DNA from: Amycolatopsis sp. CA-126428
GTDB lineage: Bacteria; Actinomycetota; Actinomycetes; Mycobacteriales; Pseudonocardiaceae
Assembly: GCF_002904335.1 (NCBI RefSeq)
Contig: NZ_PPHF01000048.1
Span: 62,001 to 126,000 of the forward strand
DNA length: 64,000 bases
Reading direction: 5' to 3'
The notes under the pieces are model-generated. The model was given only the letters and a program-made list of their open reading frames with translations, made no database searches and was not told where the DNA came from. Both the position numbers and the translations under genes were made by a program. Below, piece by piece: positions 53,294-62,078 of the stretch; the stretch's first letter is position 1; the number at the start of each line of letters is the position of its first letter.

Positions 53294-54553
53294 ATGGCAG
53301 CACCGCCGGATCGCGTCACGTTCCGCGAGGTGTTCGGGATCGCCGAGTTCCGGGCGCTGTGGTTCGGCGAGCTGCTCTCGATCGCCGGCGACCAGCTGGC
53401 CAGGGTCGCGCTGTCCATCCTCGTGTTCACCGGGACGAACTCCGCCACGCTCACCGGCCTGACCTACGCGCTGACGTACGCGCCTTCGCTGCTGGGCGGC
53501 ATCTTCCTGACCGGCTTCGCCGACCGCTTCCCGCGCCGCAGCGTGATGGTGCTCGTCGACCTGCTGCGGGCCGTCCTGATCCTGCTGGTCGCCCTGCCCG
53601 GGATGCCGTTCTGGCTGATGTGCGTGCTGGTCGGCGGCGTCTCCCTGGTCAACCCGCCGTTCAAGGCGTCCCAGCTGGCGCTGCTGCCGCAGGTGCTCGA
53701 AGGCGACCGGTTCGTCGTCGGGATGGGCATCCGGAGCATGACCGTGCAGACCGCCCAGCTGCTCGGCTTCGCCGGCGGCGGCGCGCTGCTGCTCGCCCTC
53801 GACCCGCACGTGGCGCTGGTCGTCGACGCCGCCACGTTCGTGCTGTCGGCGTTCTTCGTGCGCTTCGGGGTCCGCGCCCGGCCGGCCGCGGCCTCCGGTG
53901 AGCAGCGCAAGTCCTTCTTCGCGACGCTCGGCGGCGGTGGCCGCACGGCGTTCGCGAGCTCGTCGCTGCGGACGCTGGTGCTGTTCACCTGGCTGATGGG
54001 GCTGCTACCGGTCTACGAGGGCATCGCCGCGCCGTACGTCACCGCGGCGGGCGGCGGCCCCGAATCGATCGGCCTGCTGCTCGCGGCCGACCCGATCGGC
54101 AGCGTCATCGCGACCTTCGCCTACACGCGCTGGGTGCCCGCGCGGCTGCGGCCGAAGCTGATCGGCCCGCTCTCGGCGCTGTGCGCCGTGCCGCTGGTGC
54201 TCTGCTTCCTGAACCCCGGCCCGATCTCGTCGATCGTCCTGTTCATCGTCTCCGGCGGCCTGGGCACGGTCTGCCTGCTGCAGGCGACCGCGTCACTGAC
54301 CCTGGCGGTGCCCGACGAGCAGCGGGCGCAGGTGATGGGCCTGTCCAACACGGGCCTGACCACGATGATGGGCATCAGCCCGCTGATCGGCGGCGTGCTC
54401 GCGGATCAGCTGACCCCGCACGGGACGGTCGGGATCTTCGGCATCGCCGGGATCGTGCTCACCCTGCCGCTGGCGGTGCTGTGGAGCCGGGCGCTGTCGG
54501 GCGAGCCCGGACGATGGATCGACAAAGAAGCCGCACGCGCCGAACATGCATGA
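53294..54553 (+). CDS. MFS transporter, efflux type
   Basis: 419 residues. Membrane segments run throughout; GDQLARVALSILVF and FADRFPRRSVMV are the typical first-helix and loop-2/3 MFS motifs of the enterobactin/macrolide-efflux-like DHA3 group. GGGAG lies before the ATG at 53294. It is followed 204 bases later by a diguanylate cyclase gene. Substrate unknown. Confidence 0.82.
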   Translation: MAAPPDRVTFREVFGIAEFRALWFGELLSIAGDQLARVALSILVFTGTNSATLTGLTYALTYAPSLLGGIFLTGFADRFPRRSVMVLVDLLRAVLILLVALPGMPFWLMCVLVGGVSLVNPPFKASQLALLPQVLEGDRFVVGMGIRSMTVQTAQLLGFAGGGALLLALDPHVALVVDAATFVLSAFFVRFGVRARPAAASGEQRKSFFATLGGGGRTAFASSSLRTLVLFTWLMGLLPVYEGIAAPYVTAAGGGPESIGLLLAADPIGSVIATFAYTRWVPARLRPKLIGPLSALCAVPLVLCFLNPGPISSIVLFIVSGGLGTVCLLQATASLTLAVPDEQRAQVMGLSNTGLTTMMGISPLIGGVLADQLTPHGTVGIFGIAGIVLTLPLAVLWSRALSGEPGRWIDKEAARAEHA

Positions 54554-54757
54554 CATGCCCCGCGCGTGGGCCCGACCTGCGCGACCTTGCGGTGCGCTGT
54601 GCGGTCACTGTTCTTTGCCGCGCATCGCTGGCCACCTCTCGTTCCGGTGTCAAAGAAAAAGTACACACCGAAAGCCCTTGTGGACAGCAGGCGAACGGTC
54701 TGAAACTGTCTGTGAGTACTTTGTCACCGTACATTTGCGCAAGGGTCTGGGGGAAAA

Positions 54758-56038
54758 ATGGTCACATCGGGGGAACAGCGCGGCCAAGACTTGATTTCTC
54801 GGGCGCGGGGCTGGGCACTGTGGACCCGCCCCCGCGACTGGATCATCGCGACGCTGACCGCCATCACGGTCATGCTGAGCTGGACGGCCGTCTCGCTGTT
54901 GACCGTACCGGTCACCGTCGCCCAGCTGGGCACGTTTTCACTGCTCACGGCCCTGGCCGTGGCGCAGACCGAGGTCAGCAGGCGGCTGGAGCGGCAGCGC
55001 CGCATCCTCAGCAGCGGGCCCTACATCTCGATGACTTCGGTCTGGCTGCTGCCCGCCGGCCTGCTGCTGCCGGCCCAGCTGATCGCCGCACTCGGGGTCG
55101 TGCTCTACGTCTACCTCGCGTTCCGTAGTTGGTCCGGCACCCGTCCGGGTGAATTTCACCGCGTGGCCGCGAACGCCACGACGATGATCCTCTCGGCCTT
55201 CTCCGCGGGTGTCGTCGGTCACATGACCATCGGCAGCGGCGTCGCGACGGTGACGCTGGCCGCGCTGGCCTTCTTCACGGTCAACACCGCGCTGACCGGC
55301 CTCGGCCTGTACCTGGCCGACCCGAAGAACGCGACCCCGGTGTCGTGCCTCGGCAACATGGACGACAACCTGCTCGAGCTGTCCACCTTGTGCGTCGGCG
55401 CGCTGCTGGTGATGGTGCTCAACGAGGAGCCGCTGCTCTCGGTGCTGGTCATCCTGCCGCTCTACGTGCTGCAGCGGTCCGTGCTGATCAAGCGGCTGGA
55501 AGAGCTGGCCACGACCGACCAGAAGACGCAGCTGCTCAACGCCACCACCTGGCAGGACGGCGCGCAGCGCGAGATCTCGCGGGCGGAGCGGGAGAACGGC
55601 AGCTTCGGCGCCATGATGATCGACCTCGACCACTTCAAGCGGATCAACGACACCTACGGGCACCTCGCGGGGGACGACGTGCTCAAGGCGGTCGCCGCCG
55701 TGGTCCGGCAGGAGACCCGGGCGCACGACCTGGTCGGCCGGTTCGGCGGTGAAGAGTTCGTCGCGTTGCTGCCCTCGACGTCCAAAGAAGACGCGATCGT
55801 CACTGCGGAGCGGATCCGGCAACGGGTCAGCGAGCTGATCATCAGCACCACGACCAACGCGGGCGCCGCCGTCGACATCGAACGGCAGACGGCGTCGATC
55901 GGCGTCGCCGCGTACCCACTGGACGGCTCGTCCATCGAGGAAGTGATGGCGTCCGCCGACGCGGCCGTGTACGCGGCCAAACACGGCGGGCGCAACCGGG
56001 TGGTGGGGTCGGAGGCGGCGGCCTTGGCCGCGGCTTAG
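54758..56038 (+). CDS. Membrane diguanylate cyclase (GGDEF)
   Basis: 426 residues. Six to eight membrane helices fill about 28-240, then a GGDEF domain (about 250-415). GGEEF (330-334) is the active-site variant; the I-site RAHD (321-324) lies exactly 5 residues upstream, so product inhibition is likely. DLDHFKRIND gives the metal-binding Asp. It should make c-di-GMP. GGGGGAAAA precedes the ATG. Confidence 0.9.
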   Translation: MVTSGEQRGQDLISRARGWALWTRPRDWIIATLTAITVMLSWTAVSLLTVPVTVAQLGTFSLLTALAVAQTEVSRRLERQRRILSSGPYISMTSVWLLPAGLLLPAQLIAALGVVLYVYLAFRSWSGTRPGEFHRVAANATTMILSAFSAGVVGHMTIGSGVATVTLAALAFFTVNTALTGLGLYLADPKNATPVSCLGNMDDNLLELSTLCVGALLVMVLNEEPLLSVLVILPLYVLQRSVLIKRLEELATTDQKTQLLNATTWQDGAQREISRAERENGSFGAMMIDLDHFKRINDTYGHLAGDDVLKAVAAVVRQETRAHDLVGRFGGEEFVALLPSTSKEDAIVTAERIRQRVSELIISTTTNAGAAVDIERQTASIGVAAYPLDGSSIEEVMASADAAVYAAKHGGRNRVVGSEAAALAAA

Positions 56039-56042
56039 CGCC

Positions 56043-56687
56043 CTAACGCAACCGATCGATGACGTCGCTCGCCTTGGTCTGCAGGCGGGCGACGCCACCC
56101 ACGGTGAACTCAGTGAGCAGGTCGATCAGGGCGTCCTGGTCCGGCGGCTCGCCGTCCCAGGTGGCCTGGACCAGTGACTCGGTCATCGCGAAGAAGAGCG
56201 TGACGAGCGCGCGGTCCGCCCGGCCCGAGTCGATGCCGTGGGCGGCCCACCGCTTGCGGCTGGCCTCGGCGTAGACGACGGCCAGCCGCTCCCTCAGCCG
56301 GGTGAGAGCGGGGTCGCCCGCCCGCTCGGCCGCGCGGAGCACGCCGTAGCCCTCGGGGTGGTCGGCGACGAAGGTGACCATGTTGGCGTAGTTGGCCCGC
56401 GCCCAGGCCCGCAGGCCGGGCTGCTCGTCGGCCACCGACGGCCCCGCGATGGCGGTGAAAGCCCTCTCTTCGGTGTCCGCCACGACCTCGGCGAACAGCG
56501 TCGCCCGGTCGCCGAACTGCTCGTAGACGGCTTGGCGCGAGACGCCGGCCTCACGCGCGATCTGCTCGATCGTCGCGCCCTGCATCCCGTGCTGCCCGAC
56601 CACCCTCGCCGTCGCGTTCAGCACGCGGGCGCGCTGCTCCGAAACCGGGAGCTTGCGCGGCCGCCCACGCGGAGCCGGGCTTGACAT
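56043..56687 (-). CDS. TetR-family regulator
   Basis: 214 residues; HTH at about 25-60 (ATIEQIAREAGVSRQAVYEQF). Divergent from the secreted lipase, with a palindromic operator between them, so it probably controls the lipase and itself. The ATG at 56687 is used because extension to 56774 runs into the operator region. Four bases separate its stop from the convergent GGDEF stop. Confidence 0.86.
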   Translation of the reverse strand: MSSPAPRGRPRKLPVSEQRARVLNATARVVGQHGMQGATIEQIAREAGVSRQAVYEQFGDRATLFAEVVADTEERAFTAIAGPSVADEQPGLRAWARANYANMVTFVADHPEGYGVLRAAERAGDPALTRLRERLAVVYAEASRKRWAAHGIDSGRADRALVTLFFAMTESLVQATWDGEPPDQDALIDLLTEFTVGGVARLQTKASDVIDRLR

Positions 56688-56717
56688 GGTGGTCCACCTC
56701 ACGTGATTCTTTTTCCG

Positions 56718-56739
56718 ACACCTCTGTCTAAAAAGGTGT
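56718..56739. promoter_or_regulatory. Operator between TetR and lipase genes
   Basis: ACACCT, 10 bases, AGGTGT; the spacer is AT-rich (CTGTCTAAAA) and may be part of the promoter. It is centred between the two divergent starts (30-50 bases from each), the normal place for a TetR operator. Confidence 0.5.
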
Positions 56740-56776
56740 TTCCCCGCGCACCCGCCCTGCTCAACGAGGAGCAAGC

Positions 56777-58000
56777 ATGCGTATCTTCCTCCGCCGCGCC
56801 CTCTCCGCGGCCGTCGCCACGATTTCCGTTCTCGCGCTGGCGACGCTGGGCCCGCCCCAGGCCTCCGCCGCGTCCTTCTACGATCCGCCGTCCCCCCTGC
56901 CCGCCGGCCGCAACGGTGACCTCATCCGGCACGAGACGTCGACGTTCTACATCGATCCGGTCCAGCTGATCAAGGCCGACGCGAACGTGCAGCGGATCAT
57001 GTACCGCAGCACCGACACGCACGGCTCGCCGATCGCCGTCACCGGCACGGTGCTGACCCCGCGGTCGGCGTGGCACGGCACCGGGGTGCGCCCGATCGTT
57101 TCCTACGCCGTCGGCACCCAGGGCGAGGGCGACGACTGCGCGCCGTCGAAAGCGCTTGCCGCGGGCTTCGAGTACGAAGGGCCGTTCATCGCGGGGCTGC
57201 TGGCGCGGGGGTACGGGGTCGTCGTCACCGACTACGAAGGGCTGGGCACGCCCGGGGACCACACGTACGTCAACCGCGCGTCCGAGGGCCACGCCGTGCT
57301 CGACGCGATCCGCGCGGCGCAGCGGCTGCCGGAGGCCGGGCTCCCGGACGACGGCCCGGTCGCGATCGCGGGCTACTCCCAGGGCGGCGGCGCGTCGGCC
57401 GCGGCGGCGGAGCTGCAGCCGAGCTACGCACCCGAGCTGAACTTGAAGGGCGCGTACGCGGGGGCGGTGCCGGCGGACCTCGCCGAGGTCGCCAAGAACC
57501 TCGACGGCCACTACGCGGTCGGCTTCCTCGGCTTCGCGCTGGTGAGCATGAACTACGCCTACCCCGAGCTGAACATCCCGGCGCTGCTCAACGCGCGCGG
57601 GAAGCAGCTGTTCGAGCAGGTCCGCACCGAGTGCACGGTGGAAGCGATCGCCGCGCACGCCTTCACGCAGTCCTCGACGCTGACCACCGACGGCCGCTCG
57701 CTCACCGCGTACCTCGGCGAGGAGCCGTACGCCTCCCGCGTGGCCGAGCAGAAGATCGGGACGCTGAAGCCGACGGCGCCGGTGCTGATCGTGCACAGCG
57801 CGCTCGACGACATCGTCCCCTACGCGCAGGACCGCGACCTGGGCCGGACGTGGTGCGGCAAGGGCGTGCGGGTGCAGTTCAGCACGACGCTGATCCCGAC
57901 GCACGTGCTCGGTGCGGTGCGGGCGTTCCCGGAGGCGTTCGCCTGGCTCGAAGGCCGCTTCGCCGGCCTCCCGGCGCCAGTCAACTGTGGCTGGTTCTGA
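56777..58000 (+). CDS. Secreted lipase (LIP/secretory lipase family)
   Basis: 407 residues. Sec signal peptide (MRIFLRRALSAAVATIS; cleavage near QASA-A, about residue 31). Alpha/beta-hydrolase with nucleophile Ser201 (GYSQGG), Asp in HSALDDIVPY and His in IPTHVLG. One Cys pair (DDCAPS, TECTVE) could form a disulfide, with another Cys near the C-terminus. GAGGAG precedes the ATG. Fatty-acid ester substrates are a family expectation. Confidence 0.88.
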   Translation: MRIFLRRALSAAVATISVLALATLGPPQASAASFYDPPSPLPAGRNGDLIRHETSTFYIDPVQLIKADANVQRIMYRSTDTHGSPIAVTGTVLTPRSAWHGTGVRPIVSYAVGTQGEGDDCAPSKALAAGFEYEGPFIAGLLARGYGVVVTDYEGLGTPGDHTYVNRASEGHAVLDAIRAAQRLPEAGLPDDGPVAIAGYSQGGGASAAAAELQPSYAPELNLKGAYAGAVPADLAEVAKNLDGHYAVGFLGFALVSMNYAYPELNIPALLNARGKQLFEQVRTECTVEAIAAHAFTQSSTLTTDGRSLTAYLGEEPYASRVAEQKIGTLKPTAPVLIVHSALDDIVPYAQDRDLGRTWCGKGVRVQFSTTLIPTHVLGAVRAFPEAFAWLEGRFAGLPAPVNCGWF

Positions 58001-58012
58001 GGTCTCCCGCAG

Positions 58013-58064
58013 CCGGTCGTGAGTGGTAAGGCGGGTTAGAACCCGCCTTACCACTCACGACCGG
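58013..58064. repeat. Dispersed palindrome, copy 3 (longest)
   Basis: Perfect 25-base arms (left begins CCGGTCGTGAGTGG, right ends CCACTCACGACCGG) around a 2-base centre, between the convergent lipase and DUF3151 genes. Same core as copies at 24379 and 50593; here it starts 12 bases past the lipase stop and does not supply it. Confidence 0.92.
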
Positions 58065-58069
58065 GGGGG

Positions 58070-58480
58070 TCACTTCAGGCCGGTGGCTTCCGCGGCGGCG
58101 GGGTCGGAGTCGGCGAGGAACGTCCGGCAGCGCTCGAACTCCTCGGTCTCGCCGATCTTCCCGGCGGCCTTGCCCAGGACGGCGAGGGCGCGGAGGAACC
58201 CCTGGTTGGGGCGGTGCGCCCAGGGCACCGGGCCGAAGCCCTTCCAGCCCGCGCGGCGCAACTGGTCGAGACCCCGGTGGTAGCCGGTGCGGGCGTACGC
58301 GTACGCGGCAACGGTCTCGCCCGCGTCGAAGGCCTTCTCGGCCAGCGAAGCCCAGGCCTCGCTGTAGTCGGGGTGTTCGGCCGCGACGGTGGCCGGGTCG
58401 GTCCCGGCGTCGAGCGCGGCCTGGGCGGCGGTGTGCTCGGGCAGCAGCGTCGGCTCGGGGCCGAGCAGGTTGTGCGTCAT
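58070..58480 (-). CDS. DUF3151 protein
   Basis: 136 residues. Conserved actinobacterial protein with repeated Ala/Tyr helices (SEAWASLAEKAF, TVAAYAYARTGYHRGLDQLRR, GFGPVPWAHRPNQGFLRAL). It is commonly encoded near fba in actinobacteria, as here (1.5 kb away). Function unknown. The ATG at 58480 is the first conserved start. Confidence 0.85.
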   Translation of the reverse strand: MTHNLLGPEPTLLPEHTAAQAALDAGTDPATVAAEHPDYSEAWASLAEKAFDAGETVAAYAYARTGYHRGLDQLRRAGWKGFGPVPWAHRPNQGFLRALAVLGKAAGKIGETEEFERCRTFLADSDPAAAEATGLK

Positions 58481-58506
58481 GGGGCCATTGTGCCCATGCC
58501 CCCGGA

Positions 58507-58593
58507 TCAGAAGAACAAGCCCGCGAGAATCCCGCCGCCGGCCAGCACCAGCGCGGCGACGAGCACCGCCGCGACAACTCGTTTCGGCATCAT
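58507..58593 (-). CDS. Possible 28-residue single-helix peptide
   Basis: MMPKRVV followed by a hydrophobic run (AAVLVAALVLAGGGILAG) ending LFF. Looks like a small membrane peptide, but there is no clear ribosome site. Length and position (upstream of DUF3151, same strand, 26 bases from it) make it a possible leader or small ORF. Low confidence. Confidence 0.3.
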   Translation of the reverse strand: MMPKRVVAAVLVAALVLAGGGILAGLFF

Positions 58594-58765
58594 GGCGCGA
58601 CACCATGCCAAGCCGGGGCGGCCCGGAGCAAGTCCGCCACCCGTAGGGGTGAACCCCGGGCGCGAAGCGCCTCCGTTGAGGGTGGTGGCGGGGAAGAAGG
58701 TCGGGGGAACCCCGATTTTCGCGTCCTTTGCCACGGTCTTGGCCCACTCGTGACCATGACCGGCC

Positions 58766-59959
58766 ATGATGTCCGGCATGGCCAAGGCAGTCGACGTCCC
58801 GGTGGACGTCATTCCGCGCAGTCCCGTCGGCAAGACGCGGCTGTTCTTCACGCGGCACTGGCACCGCGGTGCCCCCGGGCAGCCGACCCCGGACTGGGTG
58901 CTCCGGTTCTGCTACGGGATGTGGCTGGCGGCGTTCGCGTTCAAGCTGGTCGGCTCGTCGTGGGACATGTCGTGGCACTTCAGGTGGCTGCGCGACGACC
59001 TGGCGCCGCCGCACCTGATCAACACCGTGGGCACGGTGATCATCGTGGTGCTGGTGGCGATCCACAGCTACACGGGTCTCGGCGCCGACAAGACGTCGCT
59101 GCGGCTGATGCAGGCCGGCCTGCTGACGTTCCTGGTGGCGGCCCCGCTGGACGTCATCAACCACCGCGTCAACGGCCTCGACCTGACCGCGTGGAGCCCG
59201 TCGCACATGATGCTCTACCTGGGCACGGGCATCATGCAGGCCGGCGTCCTGCTCGGCTGGCTCCGGCTGTCCCCGCCGGGCCGCTTCCGGACCGGCGTGC
59301 TGCTCGCGCTGTGGGCGTTCTTCCTGGAGAACACGTTCTTCCCGAACGGCCAGCAGGAGTACGGCATCCTCGGCCTGCGCGCCTGGGAGCGCGGCGAGCC
59401 GGAGGCGGAGAAGTCGCTGCTGGACTTCGCGGCCAACCAGATCGGGCACCCGGTCGACCGGACGGCGGTGCTGCACTTCACGATGCCGATCCCGGAGTGG
59501 GTGTACCCGCTGTGGGGCATCGGCGTGATGGCGTTGATCCTGGTGCTGGCCCGGAAGACCTTGGGATTCCGCTGGGCGGCTACTTCGGTCGCGCTGGCGT
59601 ACGTCGCTTATCGGTCGGTGATGTGGCCGCTGCTGCTGGGGCTGGGATTCCCGGTGTCGACGGTGCCGTTCTACCTGCTCTTCGTGGGTCTGGCGGTGGA
59701 CCTGGCGTTCGCGATGAGCCACGGCGTCGTCCGCGCGGCCGCGGGGGCGTTGCTGGTGACGGCGTTCGGGTACGGCGCGTTCTGGCTGCAGTCGCAGTTC
59801 CGCCCGTGGGTGCTCGGGGACGCGCACACGGAGTCGGCCCCACCGGCGGCGTACTGGACGGCCGCGGTGGTGCTGGCCGGGGTGTTCGCCCTGTGGGCCG
59901 GCGCGGAACCGCTGACCCGGAGGTGGGCAGCGCGGCGCCCGGTCGCCGAATCGGCCTGA
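58766..59959 (+). CDS. Polytopic membrane protein, unknown function
   Basis: 397 residues, about nine membrane helices (e.g. FCYGMWLAAFAFKLVG, LINTVGTVIIVVLVAI, MMLYLGTGIMQAGVLL). No recognised transporter motif. It contains SWDMSWHFRWLRDDLAPPH and WSPSHMMLY, both rich in His/Trp/Asp, which could be metal- or heme-binding but are not a known family signature. Start at 58766; ATGs at 58769 and 58778 are alternatives. It converges on fba across a strong terminator. Confidence 0.7.
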   Translation: MMSGMAKAVDVPVDVIPRSPVGKTRLFFTRHWHRGAPGQPTPDWVLRFCYGMWLAAFAFKLVGSSWDMSWHFRWLRDDLAPPHLINTVGTVIIVVLVAIHSYTGLGADKTSLRLMQAGLLTFLVAAPLDVINHRVNGLDLTAWSPSHMMLYLGTGIMQAGVLLGWLRLSPPGRFRTGVLLALWAFFLENTFFPNGQQEYGILGLRAWERGEPEAEKSLLDFAANQIGHPVDRTAVLHFTMPIPEWVYPLWGIGVMALILVLARKTLGFRWAATSVALAYVAYRSVMWPLLLGLGFPVSTVPFYLLFVGLAVDLAFAMSHGVVRAAAGALLVTAFGYGAFWLQSQFRPWVLGDAHTESAPPAAYWTAAVVLAGVFALWAGAEPLTRRWAARRPVAESA

Positions 59960-60004
59960 ACACGACGAAGGGCCGCCACGAGAAGTGGCGGCCCTTTGTC
60001 GTGT
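59960..60004. terminator. Bidirectional terminator between membrane protein and fba
   Basis: ACACGACGAAGGGCCGCCAC pairs with GTGGCGGCCCTTTGTCGTGT over 20 bases with one G-T wobble and a 5-base loop. It begins at the membrane protein stop and ends 7 bases before the fba stop. Confidence 0.9.
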
Positions 60005-60010
60005 CCGGAA

Positions 60011-61042
60011 CTACTTGAGCTTCGTGCCCGTCGAGCCGAGCGCCTGGCAGGCCTCGACCACGCGCTGCGCCATCCCGGCCTCGGCGGCCTTCAGGTACGA
60101 CCGCGGGTCGTAGACCTTCTTGTTGCCGACCTCGCCGTCGATCTTCAGGACGCCGTCGTAGTTCTTGAAGAAGTGGTCCACGATCGGGCGGGTGAACGCG
60201 TACTGCGTGTCCGTGTCGACGTTCATCTTCACCACGCCGTACGACACCGCCTCGCGGATCTCCTCCGGCAGCGAACCCGAGCCGCCGTGGAAGACCAGGT
60301 CGAACGGCTTCGAGCCCTCGGGCAGGCCCAGCTTCTTCGCCGCCGCCTCCTGGCCGCCCTTCAGGACGTCCGGGCGCAGCTTGACGTTGCCCGGCTTGTA
60401 CACGCCGTGGACGTTGCCGAACGTCGCCGCCAGCAGGTAGCGGCCCTTCTCGCCGGCTCCCAGGACGTCGATCGTCTTCAGGAAGTCGCCCTCGGCGGTG
60501 TACAGCTTCTCGTTGATGTCGTGCGCGACGCCGTCTTCCTCGCCGCCGACGACGCCGATCTCGACCTCGAGGATGATCTTCGCCGCCGCGGCCTTGGCCA
60601 ACAGCTCCGCGGCGATCTCGAGGTTCTCGTCGAGGTCGATCGCCGAGCCGTCCCACATGTGGGACTGGAACAGCGGGTTCTGGCCGTTCTTGACCCGCTC
60701 GGTCGAGATCTCGAGCAGCGGGCGGACGAAGCCGTCCAGCTTGTCCTTCGGGCAGTGGTCGGTGTGCAGCGCGACGTTGATGTCGTACTTCGCCGCGACG
60801 ACCTGGGCGAACTCCGCCAGCGCGGTCGCGCCGGTCACCATGTCCTTGACCTTCTGGCCGGACGCGAACTCCGCACCGCCGGTGGAGAACTGGATGATGC
60901 CGTCGCTCTCCGCCTCGGCGAAGCCGCGGAGGGCGGCGTTCACGGTTTCGGACGAGGTCACGTTGATGGCCGGGTAGGCGAACTCGTTCGCCTTGGCCCG
61001 GTCGAGCATCTCCGCGTAGACCTCGGGGGTGGCGATGGGCAT
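60011..61042 (-). CDS. fba: Fructose-bisphosphate aldolase, class II
   Basis: 343 residues. Zn-dependent aldolase of glycolysis/gluconeogenesis. Zn-ligand His residues are in the HTDHCPKDKL, NVHGVYKPG and FHGGSGS motifs, with the catalytic Asp in HTDH. AAGGAGGAGTAACG precedes the ATG at 61042; upstream in-frame codons are not part of the protein. A -10-like TACGAT lies about 40 bases before the start. Confidence 0.96.
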   Translation of the reverse strand: MPIATPEVYAEMLDRAKANEFAYPAINVTSSETVNAALRGFAEAESDGIIQFSTGGAEFASGQKVKDMVTGATALAEFAQVVAAKYDINVALHTDHCPKDKLDGFVRPLLEISTERVKNGQNPLFQSHMWDGSAIDLDENLEIAAELLAKAAAAKIILEVEIGVVGGEEDGVAHDINEKLYTAEGDFLKTIDVLGAGEKGRYLLAATFGNVHGVYKPGNVKLRPDVLKGGQEAAAKKLGLPEGSKPFDLVFHGGSGSLPEEIREAVSYGVVKMNVDTDTQYAFTRPIVDHFFKNYDGVLKIDGEVGNKKVYDPRSYLKAAEAGMAQRVVEACQALGSTGTKLK

Positions 61043-61194
61043 CGTTACTCCTCCTTGGCACAGGGTGGTCCCGACCGCATCGTACGAGGTGTACCGCCGC
61101 CGCACACCGGTCCCCGCACAGAAACTTCTCCGCACGTCGGATCGGTTCAGAAGGGAGTGCCCGGCCGCCGGGCGAGCCGGCGGCCGGACGGAGA

Positions 61195-62016
61195 TCACAG
61201 CAGTTCGGAAGCCAGCGCGCGGTACGCGGGCCACGGGTCCTCGTTCAGGACCTGGATGTTCACGTGGTCCGCGCCGGCTTCGAAGTGCTCGCGCAGGCCC
61301 GCCGCGATCGTCTCTGCGTCACCGTGCAGGGCCAGCGCGTCGACCAGGCGGTCACTGCCCTCACCCGCGAGGTCGTCGTCGGTGAAGCCGAGTTTCCGCA
61401 GGTTGGCGACGTAGTTCGACAGCCCGAGGTAGAACTTGACGGTGTTGCGGCCGATCGCCCTGGCCTCGGCCGCGTCGGTCCCGAGGACCACCTTGTGCTC
61501 CGGTGCCAGCAGCTTGCCGTCACCGAGGATTTCCCGCGCCTCGCGCGTGTGCTGCGGCGTCACCAGGTACGGGTGCGCGCCCGCCGTGCGGTCGCCGGAC
61601 AGCCGGACCACCTTCGGGCCCAGCGCGGCCAGCGCGCGGCCAGCCACCGGCACGCCCGCCGCGTCCAGGCCGTCCAGGTATTCGACGATCGCCGCGTAGG
61701 GCTTCTTGAACTCCTGCGTGTGCTCGGGGTGGCCTGCGCCGATGCCGAGCAGGAAGCGGTCCGGGTACTTCCCGGCGATGCGCTCGTACGCCTTCGCGAT
61801 CGAGGCCGGTTCGTCCTGCCAGATGTTCACGATGCCGGTCGCGACGACCAGGGAGTCCGTCGCGCCGAGCAGGTCGTCGACGTATTCGAGATCCCCGCCG
61901 GGTGAACCGCCCAGCCAGATCGCGCCGTAGCCGAGCTTCTCCGCCTCCCCCGCGAAGTCCGCGTCGACGCTCGAGTAGTGCCGCCAGATTCCGAGCTTGC
62001 CCAGTTCGATAGCCAT
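61195..62016 (-). CDS. LLM-class oxidoreductase (short)
   Basis: 273 residues. Luciferase-like barrel of the F420-dependent type, with WLGGSPGGDLE, GIVNIWQDEPASIAKAY and LGIGAGHPEHTQEFKKPY. It belongs to the group of probable F420-dependent reductases; substrate unknown. GGAGTGTTCC precedes the ATG at 62016. Divergent from the aldo/keto reductase gene. Confidence 0.83.
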   Translation of the reverse strand: MAIELGKLGIWRHYSSVDADFAGEAEKLGYGAIWLGGSPGGDLEYVDDLLGATDSLVVATGIVNIWQDEPASIAKAYERIAGKYPDRFLLGIGAGHPEHTQEFKKPYAAIVEYLDGLDAAGVPVAGRALAALGPKVVRLSGDRTAGAHPYLVTPQHTREAREILGDGKLLAPEHKVVLGTDAAEARAIGRNTVKFYLGLSNYVANLRKLGFTDDDLAGEGSDRLVDALALHGDAETIAAGLREHFEAGADHVNIQVLNEDPWPAYRALASELL

Positions 62017-62078
62017 GGAACACTCCAACGCGTGAGACGCCGGTTTTCCTCCCGGAACCGGCAACTAATCTCGGAACC

